Positions 8,862 through 16,918 of a stretch of DNA of 64,000 nucleotides are shown piece after piece; position 1 is the first letter of the stretch, and each line of letters starts with the position of its first letter. Position numbers and translations under genes: made by a program. The stretch spans positions 1,054,001-1,118,000 of the forward strand of contig NZ_JAIUIE010000001.1 of the NCBI RefSeq assembly GCF_020165495.1, read 5' to 3'. Source of the stretch: Mesorhizobium sp. BR1-1-16 (lineage in GTDB: Bacteria; Pseudomonadota; Alphaproteobacteria; Rhizobiales; Kaistiaceae). Under the pieces are notes generated by a model that was given only the letters and a program-made list of their open reading frames with translations, was not told the DNA's origin and searched no databases.

Positions 8862-9632
8862 ATGCTGCACGAGCAGAGCAATTTATCGACCTCAACCGCG
8901 GCTCGTCCGCAAGGTTTGGCGCGACATCGCGCGTCCCTGATCGTCGTCAGCGATGTTCGGATCGTTCGCGATGGCATTGCCAAGGCGCTCGGCGGCGATG
9001 GCCGCTTGCAATTGTTCGGCGCCGTCGCGCCTGAGAACGCGGTCCGCGTTGCGTCGCGGCTCGTTCCCGATGTGGTGCTGCTCGACATCAGAACGCCGGG
9101 CGCGCTCGAGACGGCGCGGACGTTGCGCGGCTCGCGCCATGGCTTGGAGATCGTCGCAATCGGGGTCGCAGGCTCCGATGCAATGCTGCTCGCCTGCGCG
9201 CAGGCGGGCATTTCGGGCTTCATCGCACCGGAGGCCTCGACCGATGCCGTGGTGGCGGCAATCGAGAGCGCGTTGCGCGGCGAGCTCGTCTGCACGCCGC
9301 GCCTAGCCGGCATGCTGTTGAACCGCATCGGCGCTCTTGCAGCCGCGCCAGCGCAAAACTGGGAAACGGATCAGTTGACGCCGCGCGAGCATGGCATCGC
9401 GGTGCTGATCGGCGAGGGGCTGTCGAACAAACAGATCGCCCTCGCGCTCGGCATCCAGAACGCCACGGTCAAAAACCATGTCCACAACATCCTGAGCAAG
9501 ATGCGGCTGAGCCGTCGCAGCCAGGTCAGCGGCCGGCTGCGCACGATCGCGGCGGGCGATCCTGAAGGGTTCCATCCCTTCGGGCCGACTATCCATTCGG
9601 CTGCGAGCCAAGTCAGTTACGCTCAGCCGTAA
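8862..9632 (+). CDS. LuxR-family response regulator, likely linked to the eCIS operon
   Basis: The 256-residue protein has a receiver-like domain (about residues 24-140; phosphoacceptor candidate Asp in VVLLDIRTPG) and a NarL/FixJ-type helix-turn-helix (about 170-230: LTPREHGIAVLIGEGLSNKQIALALGIQNATVKNHVHNIL). No histidine kinase is adjacent. ATG 8862 follows TTGGAGG. It ends 330 bp before the sheath gene, on the same strand, so it is the best candidate for controlling eCIS expression (inference). The N-terminal 25 residues before the receiver are unusual and unassigned. Confidence 0.85.
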   Translation: MLHEQSNLSTSTAARPQGLARHRASLIVVSDVRIVRDGIAKALGGDGRLQLFGAVAPENAVRVASRLVPDVVLLDIRTPGALETARTLRGSRHGLEIVAIGVAGSDAMLLACAQAGISGFIAPEASTDAVVAAIESALRGELVCTPRLAGMLLNRIGALAAAPAQNWETDQLTPREHGIAVLIGEGLSNKQIALALGIQNATVKNHVHNILSKMRLSRRSQVSGRLRTIAAGDPEGFHPFGPTIHSAASQVSYAQP

Positions 9633-9962
9633 GGCGGAGGTTTCAAGACGTCGCCTTGATAAGGGCGGTCTAGATCCTTCGATCCACCTTCCGTGTCGTC
9701 CAGGCCATCGGCAGCTCTGCCGATGGCCGCTGATCAGCACCTTTCCGGCCATTGCTGGCTGCGCCGCGCCAATCGCTCACCGCCGATGTCGCCGAGCGTG
9801 ATCCAGATCCCTTCCGTGTCGAGACTGGGCCTTTTGGCTCATTCGCTCGCTGGCGAACGGTGACAGAGTTTCCGCCGACGGAATTCCCGCCGACCCGCGC
9901 CTGGCACGGCGATAGGCATGGCTGCCTCGGCGGTCGGTGGCGAGGGAAGAAGAGGAGTCGAC
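9633..9962. promoter_or_regulatory. Leader/promoter region of the eCIS operon
   Basis: The 330-bp gap between the regulator and the sheath gene has no credible gene. It contains a perfect 26-bp palindrome at 9702-9727 and directly after it the 10-bp palindrome GCTGATCAGC (9728-9737). The promoter of the 24-kb operon should lie between these and the sheath start, but I see no clear -35/-10 pair. Confidence 0.45.
9702..9727. terminator. Perfect 12-bp inverted repeat (hairpin or operator)
   Basis: Arms GGCCATCGGCAG and CTGCCGATGGCC flank a CT spacer, 70 bp after the regulator stop. As RNA it would fold into a very stable hairpin, but no T-run follows. It can be the terminator of the regulator gene or a binding site for control of the eCIS operon. 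Confidence 0.5.
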
Positions 9963-11456
9963 ATGCCCGTAGCCCTTCTCCACCCCGGCGTTTACATCGA
10001 GGAAGTGCCGAGCGGCGTTCGCACCATCACCGGTGTGGCAACCTCGATCACCCTGTTCATCGGCTGGTCCAGTCGCGGCCCGACGGACAGGGCGCTGCGG
10101 CTCACCAGCTTCGCCGATTTCGAGCGTCTCTATGGAGGCCTCAATGCCGACGAGAACGCGTTTCTCGGATATGGCGTCCGGCAATTCTACCAGAATGGCG
10201 GCTCGGACGCTTATGTCCTGCGCATCGCCGCCGACGACGCGGATACGGCGACGGCGACTCTCGGTGACCTGACGGTTTCGGCGAGTTCGCCCGGAGGCTG
10301 GGCAGGCGATTTCAGCGTTCGTATCGCCTTCCGGCCGGCGCCTGACGACGCGCGCTTCACCCTCGATGTCATCCAGCCCGGGGCGAACAATGCCGTGCTG
10401 GAGAGCTTCGCCAACCTGTCGTTCGATCCGGCAGATGACCGCTTCGCGCCGAACGTCATCAACGGCCGCTCCGCGTTTATCGATGATCTCGTGTTCGCGA
10501 CCGATCCCCCGGCGGCGCCGACGGCCGGGACCGAAGCGCTCGCCGGCGGAGATGACGGCACGGTGCTGGCGCCCGATGACGCCGATTTCACGACGCCGCT
10601 CGCCGCGGCTTTCGCGATCGGTGGCATCGCGGATCGCATCGATCTGTTCAACATCATCTGCGTTCCCGGCCTTACCGACGTCGATGCCATCGGTGCCTTG
10701 CAGACGAACGCACGCGAGCGCCGCGCCTTCCTCGTGGTCGATTGCTCGCCCGATGCCGTAGTGGGCGATGTCGGCGACCTCGCGCCGACGATCACAGGCG
10801 CGGATGCCCGCAACTCGGCCTATTTCTTCCCCTGGGTTCGCGCGGCCGATCCGCTGCGGGCGAACGCCGTGCGAGCGTTTCCGCCGAGCGGCTATGTCGC
10901 CGGTGTCATGGCGCGCACGGACGCGACCCGTGGTGTCTGGAAGGCGCCAGCCGGCACCGAAGCCAGCCTCAACGGGGCGCTCGGCCTCGCCATTACCATG
11001 AGCGATGCCGAAAACGGCCAGCTCAACCCGCGTGGCGTCAATTGCCTGCGGACCATGCCCGTCTACGGCAACATCGTCTGGGGCTCGCGCACCTTGCATG
11101 GTGACGACCAGCGCGGATCGGAATGGAAATATGTGCCGGTGCGGCGCATGGCGCTGTTCCTGGAGGAGAGCCTGTTTCGCGGCACGCAATGGGTCGTGTT
11201 CGAGCCCAACGACGAGCCGCTCTGGGCGCAGATCCGCCTGAACATCGGCGCCTTCATGCAGGGCCTGTTCCGCCAGGGCGCCTTCCAGGGTGCGACGCCG
11301 CGCCAGGCCTATTTCGTCAAATGCGACCGCGAGACGACGACGCAGGCCGACATCAATCTCGGCATCGTCAACATTCACGTCGGCTTCGCGCCGCTGAAGC
11401 CAGCCGAGTTCGTCGTGCTGCGCATTCAACAGATCGCCGGCGACATCGCCACGTAA
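9963..11456 (+). CDS. eCIS contractile sheath protein (phage tail sheath family)
   Basis: The 497-residue protein starts MPVALLHPGVYIEEVPSG, the invariant start of phage tail sheath/Afp2-4 proteins, and ends with the conserved C-terminal domain (LFLEESLFRGTQWVVFEPNDE ... LNIGAFMQGLFRQGAFQG ... INLGIVNIHVGFAPLKPAEF). ATG 9963 follows AGAGGAG; an upstream in-frame ATG at 9918 adds 15 residues outside the family and is rejected. The sheath contracts to drive the inner tube outwards. Only one sheath gene is present, whereas Afp/PVC clusters have several. It opens the operon, with the tube gene 21 bp downstream. Confidence 0.96.
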   Translation: MPVALLHPGVYIEEVPSGVRTITGVATSITLFIGWSSRGPTDRALRLTSFADFERLYGGLNADENAFLGYGVRQFYQNGGSDAYVLRIAADDADTATATLGDLTVSASSPGGWAGDFSVRIAFRPAPDDARFTLDVIQPGANNAVLESFANLSFDPADDRFAPNVINGRSAFIDDLVFATDPPAAPTAGTEALAGGDDGTVLAPDDADFTTPLAAAFAIGGIADRIDLFNIICVPGLTDVDAIGALQTNARERRAFLVVDCSPDAVVGDVGDLAPTITGADARNSAYFFPWVRAADPLRANAVRAFPPSGYVAGVMARTDATRGVWKAPAGTEASLNGALGLAITMSDAENGQLNPRGVNCLRTMPVYGNIVWGSRTLHGDDQRGSEWKYVPVRRMALFLEESLFRGTQWVVFEPNDEPLWAQIRLNIGAFMQGLFRQGAFQGATPRQAYFVKCDRETTTQADINLGIVNIHVGFAPLKPAEFVVLRIQQIAGDIAT

Positions 11457-11477
11457 GTTGCGGAAAGGAAAGACATA

Positions 11478-12002
11478 ATGGCACAGTTTTCCGTCAATCC
11501 GCAGCGCTTCGACCCCTACAAGAACTTCAAGTTCAGGGTGAAATGGGACGGCCGCTTCGTCGCGGGCGTCAGCAAGGTGTCGGCGATGAAGCGCAGCACC
11601 GAAGTGGTTGAGCACCGCGAGGGCGGCGATCCTTCGACATCGCGCAAGTCGCCGGGCCGCACCAAATACGAAGCGATCACGCTGGAGCGCGGCGTCACGC
11701 ACGACCTCGAATTCGAACGCTGGGCCAACAAGATCTGGAACTATGGTTCGGGGCTCGGCGCGGAGGTGTCGCTGCAGGACTTCCGCAAGGATCTCATCCT
11801 CGAAGTCTACAACGAGGCCGGACAGCTGGTGCTGGCCTACAAGATCTGGCGCTGCTGGGTATCGGAATACCAGGCGCTGCCAGACCTCGATGCCAACGCC
11901 AATGCCGTCGCCATCCAGACGCTCAAGCTGGAGAACGAAGGCTGGGAGCGCGATCTCGATGTGGTGGAGCCTTCGGAGCCGCGCTTCACCGAGCCGGCTT
12001 GA
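11478..12002 (+). CDS. eCIS inner tube protein (phage tail tube, gp19-like)
   Basis: The 174-residue protein is a typical Afp1/T4 gp19-like tube subunit: NFKFRVKWDGRFVAGVSKVSAMKRSTEVVEHREGGDPS, then KYEAITLERGVTHDLEFERWAN, and a C-terminal strand region YQALPDLDANANAVAIQTLKLENEGWERD. Hexameric rings of it form the tube inside the sheath, through which cargo passes. Ribosome site GGAAAGGAAAG precedes ATG. A single tube gene is present; Afp has two or more. Confidence 0.95.
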   Translation: MAQFSVNPQRFDPYKNFKFRVKWDGRFVAGVSKVSAMKRSTEVVEHREGGDPSTSRKSPGRTKYEAITLERGVTHDLEFERWANKIWNYGSGLGAEVSLQDFRKDLILEVYNEAGQLVLAYKIWRCWVSEYQALPDLDANANAVAIQTLKLENEGWERDLDVVEPSEPRFTEPA

Positions 12003-12014
12003 TAGGGCAAGACC

Positions 12015-12722
12015 ATGCAATCCGATCGCGCCCGCGGGCGGCAGCTCCTCGACCTTTGGGAGCGCGGTGTCGGGCTGGACCGTTGGCGCCGTGACGATGC
12101 GCTGCTATCGGCCACAGCGCCACCGCCGCGCCGGCTGGGCGCCCGCAACACAGCGCTGCTCAGCCTCCGCAACGCCTATTTCCACGGCGCGTGGTTGATG
12201 ACCTGCGCGTGCCCGGCCTGCGACGTCGCGGTGGAATTCGAGGTCGACAGCGCCATCCTCGCGGAAAGCCTTGCCGGGCTCGAAGCCGCGGCGAGCGGCA
12301 CGGTTTCCTGCCACGGGCGCCTGCTGACGGCGCGCCCGGCCACGATCGACGATCTCAGGGCGGCTGCGTCGACCGGCACTATAGAGGCTGCCGGACGCAT
12401 GCTGCTGGAGCGATGTGTCAGCGGCGACATCGACGTCTCCACGCTGGACGGCGCCATGCTGGACCAACTCGGGCACGAGCTCGAGGCGCTGGATCCGGCT
12501 GCCATCATCGCCTTCGAACTAGTCTGCCCCGACTGCGGCCATGCCTGGCCGGCGCCGATCGATATCGCCGAGACGTTCTGGAGCGAGGTACGCAGTCACG
12601 CGGAGCGGCTGTTCCTCGACGTCGATGCCCTGGCGAGGGTCTATGGCTGGACGGAGGATCAGGTCCTTCGGCTCTCACCAATGCGCCGCGCCGCCTATTT
12701 GCAGCTGGCGGAAGCGTCATGA
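12015..12722 (+). CDS. CPxC zinc-knuckle protein of the eCIS operon (putative baseplate/assembly protein)
   Basis: The 235-residue protein has paired cysteine motifs: CACPAC (Cys64, 66, 69) and CPDCGHAW (Cys171, 174), likely one structural zinc site bringing both halves together. The C-terminus (FLDVDALARVYGWTEDQVLRLSPMRRAAYLQL) is a short helical motif that I associate with phage tail assembly chaperone-type proteins. It sits between tube and the proline-rich gene, a position where assembly factors are common. Role in tail or baseplate assembly is inference; it could also be a scaffold lost from the final particle. Confidence 0.7.
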   Translation: MQSDRARGRQLLDLWERGVGLDRWRRDDALLSATAPPPRRLGARNTALLSLRNAYFHGAWLMTCACPACDVAVEFEVDSAILAESLAGLEAAASGTVSCHGRLLTARPATIDDLRAAASTGTIEAAGRMLLERCVSGDIDVSTLDGAMLDQLGHELEALDPAAIIAFELVCPDCGHAWPAPIDIAETFWSEVRSHAERLFLDVDALARVYGWTEDQVLRLSPMRRAAYLQLAEAS

Positions 12723-13387
12723 GCAGCTTCTTGACCAGCCTCGCCGGAATGGCGCTCGGTGTCCCACCGCCGGGGGCCGCAAGGTTGTCATTGCCGCCGC
12801 GTTACGCGGCTGTGCCTGATGCGGGCTGGATCGAGACACAGGCGGAGGGAAGGGCGGTCGACGCTGCGAGAGCAGACCCGATCGTCGAGCCGGCATCACG
12901 CCCACCCGTCGAGACTGTGCCTGATGCAGAACCGCTCGCCGGCAAATCACCGGCGCAGGTCTCAGTCGAACAGCGCCCGCTGCCGAAATCTGCACAGACA
13001 TCTGAGCCGAAACGGCCCGCCAGCATCACGGAGGCGCCGATCCGCATCGTGTCCCCCGAGCCGGGCCGGCCGATCCCCACTGCCCCCGTCCGGGAGAACC
13101 ATCCGACCAAGGTGGATGTCCCAATCGCACATCCGCCGGCTATCGACGCCTTACCGCCGCGATCACGCGATGAGATCGGAACCGTCCCGCCGCGCGCGCC
13201 GCTGACCGCTGCAACCGTCGCGAACCGAGCTCCGGCGCAGCGGGAGCCGCGTCCGATTGTTCATGTCACCATCGATCGGATCGACATCAGGGCGCCACGC
13301 GATGCGGCAAAGGCCGAGCCGGCGCCAAAGCGCGCCCGGGCGGAGCCACAGATCTCGCTGGCAGACTATCTGGGGGCGCGGCGATGA
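12719..13387 (+). CDS. Proline-rich eCIS-associated protein of unknown function
   Basis: The 222-residue protein overlaps the previous stop by 4 bp (ATGA). Residues 1-35 look ordered (MSSFLTSLAGMALGVPPPG), residues 36-175 are low-complexity, rich in Pro, Ala, Glu and Arg, and the C-terminus has a compact motif IVHVTIDRIDIRA (180-192) followed by SLADYLGARR. A similar beta-motif, VHVRIGRLSVD, begins the small protein at 16652. The layout suggests a flexible linker joining two docking motifs. A longer frame upstream of 12719 overlaps the preceding gene and is only a shadow. Confidence 0.65.
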   Translation: MSSFLTSLAGMALGVPPPGAARLSLPPRYAAVPDAGWIETQAEGRAVDAARADPIVEPASRPPVETVPDAEPLAGKSPAQVSVEQRPLPKSAQTSEPKRPASITEAPIRIVSPEPGRPIPTAPVRENHPTKVDVPIAHPPAIDALPPRSRDEIGTVPPRAPLTAATVANRAPAQREPRPIVHVTIDRIDIRAPRDAAKAEPAPKRARAEPQISLADYLGARR

Positions 13388-14700
13388 GCTCGCCCCTCGC
13401 CATCGGTGCGGTTTCCGCCGTCTTGCGCAATCTGCTCGACAACGGCCTGATCGAAGCCGGCAATGCGATGGGCGTGACGGTCGACGTCAGCGCCGTCGCC
13501 CCGGACACGATCGATCTCGAGGATAACGAGGCGGGACCGCGCCTCAACCTCTTCCTCTACCAGGTCACCCCCAATCCGGGGTGGCGCAATGTCGGACTGC
13601 CGTCGCGCAGCTCGGTTACCGGCGAGCGGCTGACCAATGCGCCGCTGGCGCTCGACCTCCATTATCTGCTTACGGCGTATGCCAGGGCCGATTTTCAGGC
13701 GGAGATCCTGCTCGGCTATGCCATGCATCTCCTGCACGAACGGCCGGTGCTGGACCGCGAGGCGATCCGGCGTGCGCTCGATCCAAGCCCGCTCGACGTC
13801 AGCATGCTGCCGCCGGCCTTCCAGGCGCTGGTGGCCTCCGACCTCGCCGACCAGCTGGAGCAGATCAAGCTGACTCCATCGGCGACCACGACCGACGACA
13901 TGTCGAAGATCTGGTCGGCGATCCAGTCACATTATCGGCCATCAGCTACTTATCAGGCCTCGGTCGTGCTGATCGAAGGCACGCGGCCAGGGGTCTCGCC
14001 ACTGCCCGTGCTCTCCCGCGGTCTGCGCGATCCGGTGACGCAGCGCGAGCGCGGCGTCGTGGTCAATCCGGACCTGCTGCCGTCCGTGCCGACGCTGATC
14101 CGCGCCGAGCCGCAATTGGGGCAGAGCGGCGCACGGCTCGGCGAACCGGTCACTGTCAGCGGCGCGCGGCTGACGGGAGCCGGGCCCATGGTGCTGCTCC
14201 GCCATCGCCTGAACGACACTCCGTTCGAGCTGGCGCCGGATTCGGTCGCGGCCAACGGAATGTCGCTTGTCTTCACCTTGCCGGATGACGCGGCCGCGCA
14301 AGCGGCACTTGCGGCCGGCCAGATTTCGATCGGCCTCCGCCTGCAGCCGGACGGTGAAACGGCGCCGCGCGAGACGAACAGCATTCCGCTCGTACTCGCC
14401 CCGACAGCCGACTTCGCCGGAGCGACGCTGCAGCGCGCTGCCGACGCGGTGACCGTCGAACTCGGTGCGGTGCCGGAAGTTCGGCCGCAGCAAAAGGCCG
14501 TGCTGATCATCGGTACGGCCGAAGCGGTCGCTGCCCCGCGGGAACTTCCCTCCGATCCGCTGGAATTCAGCTTCAGCCCGGAGCTCGCCGCAGGTTCCCA
14601 GCCCGCCCGGCTGCGCGTCGATGGCGCCGACAGCATCTTCCTCGATCTTGCCGGCCCGACACCCATCTTCGCGGCCGACCAAAGTCTGGTGGTGCCATGA
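13384..14700 (+). CDS. DUF4255 (Pvc16 N-terminal) protein, putative sheath/tube terminator (cap)
   Basis: Residues 1-190 (MSSPLAIGAVSAVLRNLLDNGL ... DLEDNEAGPRLNLFLYQVTPNPGWRN ... LALDLHYLLTAY) match the DUF4255 domain found in Afp16/Pvc16, the protein that caps the distal end of the tube and sheath. Residues about 220-335 (RAEPQLGQSGARLGEPVTVSG...) resemble an IPT/Ig-like beta-sandwich, followed by another beta-rich region, making it larger than Afp16. Start and stop overlap both neighbours by 4 bp. Confidence 0.87.
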   Translation: MSSPLAIGAVSAVLRNLLDNGLIEAGNAMGVTVDVSAVAPDTIDLEDNEAGPRLNLFLYQVTPNPGWRNVGLPSRSSVTGERLTNAPLALDLHYLLTAYARADFQAEILLGYAMHLLHERPVLDREAIRRALDPSPLDVSMLPPAFQALVASDLADQLEQIKLTPSATTTDDMSKIWSAIQSHYRPSATYQASVVLIEGTRPGVSPLPVLSRGLRDPVTQRERGVVVNPDLLPSVPTLIRAEPQLGQSGARLGEPVTVSGARLTGAGPMVLLRHRLNDTPFELAPDSVAANGMSLVFTLPDDAAAQAALAAGQISIGLRLQPDGETAPRETNSIPLVLAPTADFAGATLQRAADAVTVELGAVPEVRPQQKAVLIIGTAEAVAAPRELPSDPLEFSFSPELAAGSQPARLRVDGADSIFLDLAGPTPIFAADQSLVVP

Positions 14701-16655
14701 TGGACACTGCCGCCGATGCCGTCCGGCCGGAGGCCGCGATCCAGCTGCACAGCTGGGAAGCGCTCAATCGGCAATGGCTGGTGGGCGCCTTCGCACGACT
14801 TCGGGAACGGATCGAAGCGAGCGATGGCGAACCGACCGAGCCTGTCGACTGTGTGCAGCCGTCCGCCATTGCTGGATTCACGCCGGCGCTCCTCATCTGC
14901 GCCAAGGCATTCGGTCTCTCGCCCTTCGAACGCGAATTGCTGCTGCTGCTGGCCGGGATCGAGCTGGATGATGCTCTGCGCCAGTCCGTTGCCAAAGTGG
15001 CGGGTGGGGCCCGGCCAAGCTTCGGCCTGGCGCTCGGCATCCTGACGTCGCCGCATTGGGATGCATTGTCGCCGGATGCGCCGCTGCGCCGCTGGCGGGT
15101 GATCGCGCCAGAGCCTGCCGCGATCCTCAGCCGCGCACCGTTGCAGCTCGATGAGCGGATCCTCCATTTCATCGCCGGCATCGGCGCCACGGACAGCGCG
15201 CTTGCGGGCATCGCGACCTATGTCGCGCCGAGCGAGACTCTCGAAGCGGAGCATGTGCCGCTTGCGAGGCGCATCGTGGCGGCACTCGACGCCGGGAGTG
15301 TTGCGGTCCTCAGCGGCGGCAACGACGCTGCCCGCCGCGATTGGGCGCTGGCGGTGAGCGCCCTCCGTGATCGCGACGTGTTGTGGATCGATACCCGCGA
15401 CCTGCCATCCGATGCCGGGGCCCTAGCGCAGTGCGCCTGCCATCTCGATCGGGAAGCCGCGCTGGGCGTTCTGACGCTCGTCCTCTTGGCCGAGCCCGGA
15501 TCGGAGCAGCGCGCGGTAGCGCTGGCAGGGCGGCTTGCCACCGGCCTGATCTGGAACGGAACATCGGCAGCTGGACTCGATGCCACACCGCGGCGGAAGT
15601 CGGCGCTACGCTTCGATCTTCCGGACTATGACGTCGCCCATGCCTCGACGCGGTTGCTGGCGCGCTGGCGCCTCCGCAATGCGGGCAAGTCCGATGGCAC
15701 CGTCGAAGCGGAACTCGTCCGGGCAGCACAGCAATTTCAGCTTGGATCCGGCGCGGTCGACGGGTTCCTGGAGCGGATCGACGCGGCCGAGGCCGGCCGG
15801 CGCGCGGAGGCCGTCTGGCCAGCGGCCCGCGAGGCGGTGCGCGGCGGCCTCGACGCCGTGGCCCAGCGCGTCGCCAGTCGCGCCGGCTTCGACGATCTGG
15901 TGGTGCCCGCAGGCCAGGCGGCCATGCTGCGCGACATCGCGCGGCAATTGCGACAGCGCGAACGGGTTTATCGCGACTGGGGCTTTGCCGAAAAATATCA
16001 GCTGGGGCAGGGGCTGGTCGCGCTGTTCTCGGGCGAATCCGGCACCGGCAAGACGCTTGCCGCTGAGGCAATCGCCACCGAAGCCGGGCTTGATCTCTAC
16101 CGGATCGATCTGGCGAGCCTCGTCAGCAAATATATCGGCGAGACCGAAAAGAACCTGAAGCGGCTGTTCGATGCTGCCGAAGCCAGCGGCGCGGTGCTGC
16201 TGTTCGACGAAGCGGACGCGCTTTTCGGCAAGCGCAGCGACGTGAAGGATAGCCACGACCGTTACGCCAATATCGAGGTCGCCTATCTGCTGCAGCGGGT
16301 CGAGACCTATCGCGGCCTCGCCATACTCACGACCAACATGAAGAGCGCGCTCGATCGCGCCTTCCTGCGGCGCATCCGCTTCGTCGTGAATTTCCCGATG
16401 CCCGATCAGGCCGCGCGCGAACGAATCTGGCGCCGGCAGTTTCCCGCCGCCGCGCCGCTCGGGACCATCGATTTCACGGCGCTGGCACGGTTGAACATCT
16501 GTGGCGGCAATATCCGCAGCATCGCCGTCAACGCGGCCTTCAAGGCGGCGGATGCCGGAACAGCCATCGACCAGACACTGCTGATGACGGCGGCGCATGA
16601 GGAGTTCGCCAAGCTGGAGCGGAGCCTCGGTCATTCGGCAGGAGGGGCGTCATGA
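14697..16655 (+). CDS. eCIS AAA+ ATPase (Afp15/Pvc15-like)
   Basis: The 652-residue protein has a C-terminal AAA+ domain: Walker A SGESGTGKT near residue 445, Walker B LLFDEADALFGKRS near 500-512, sensor-1 LTTNMKSALDRAFLRR and arginine residues RRIRFVVNFP. The N-terminal 430 residues form the extra region of this eCIS ATPase family. Such ATPases accompany nearly all eCIS loci and are thought to act in assembly or cargo loading; they are not part of the firing mechanism. It overlaps both neighbours by 4 bp. Confidence 0.93.
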   Translation: MMDTAADAVRPEAAIQLHSWEALNRQWLVGAFARLRERIEASDGEPTEPVDCVQPSAIAGFTPALLICAKAFGLSPFERELLLLLAGIELDDALRQSVAKVAGGARPSFGLALGILTSPHWDALSPDAPLRRWRVIAPEPAAILSRAPLQLDERILHFIAGIGATDSALAGIATYVAPSETLEAEHVPLARRIVAALDAGSVAVLSGGNDAARRDWALAVSALRDRDVLWIDTRDLPSDAGALAQCACHLDREAALGVLTLVLLAEPGSEQRAVALAGRLATGLIWNGTSAAGLDATPRRKSALRFDLPDYDVAHASTRLLARWRLRNAGKSDGTVEAELVRAAQQFQLGSGAVDGFLERIDAAEAGRRAEAVWPAAREAVRGGLDAVAQRVASRAGFDDLVVPAGQAAMLRDIARQLRQRERVYRDWGFAEKYQLGQGLVALFSGESGTGKTLAAEAIATEAGLDLYRIDLASLVSKYIGETEKNLKRLFDAAEASGAVLLFDEADALFGKRSDVKDSHDRYANIEVAYLLQRVETYRGLAILTTNMKSALDRAFLRRIRFVVNFPMPDQAARERIWRRQFPAAAPLGTIDFTALARLNICGGNIRSIAVNAAFKAADAGTAIDQTLLMTAAHEEFAKLERSLGHSAGGAS

Positions 16656-16918
16656 AGAGCCCCGAAGGTCCCGTTCATGTCCGCATCGGCAGGCTGTCAG
16701 TGGACAGCAGCGCGCTCGGCGGCATGCGTCAGGCGGATTTCATGGCAGAGCTCAGCGAGGCGATCGCGGCGCGGATCCGCGGTGACGCGGCAGTATCGCC
16801 ACATCCACTCGCCGATCGGATCGCCGATGCGATCTCGGCGCGTCTGCCAGCATCTGCCATCGCCGGATCGGCGGCAACCGGCCCTTCTGAAGCGGGAGGT
16901 CGCCATGGCCAGCACTAG
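16652..16918 (+). CDS. Small eCIS-associated protein, unknown function
   Basis: The 88-residue frame starts with an ATGA overlap to the ATPase and overlaps the next gene by 14 bp, in keeping with the operon's coupling. It begins with a beta-motif GPVHVRIGRLSVDS, followed by a helical stretch (MRQADFMAELSEAIAARIRG) and a second helix (LADRIADAISARL). It is probably an adaptor or chaperone for the large protein encoded next. No family recognised; the coupling and non-random composition support its being real. Confidence 0.6.
   Translation: MKSPEGPVHVRIGRLSVDSSALGGMRQADFMAELSEAIAARIRGDAAVSPHPLADRIADAISARLPASAIAGSAATGPSEAGGRHGQH

Noticed and set aside
8731-8940. A 69-residue frame upstream of the response regulator
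   Set aside because: It overlaps the regulator's start, has no ribosome site and lies in the AT-rich control region.
9777-12020. A 747-residue open frame on the minus strand opposite sheath and tube genes
   Set aside because: It is antisense to two certain structural genes, rich in Arg/His/Asp as GC-rich shadows are, and has no recognisable domain.
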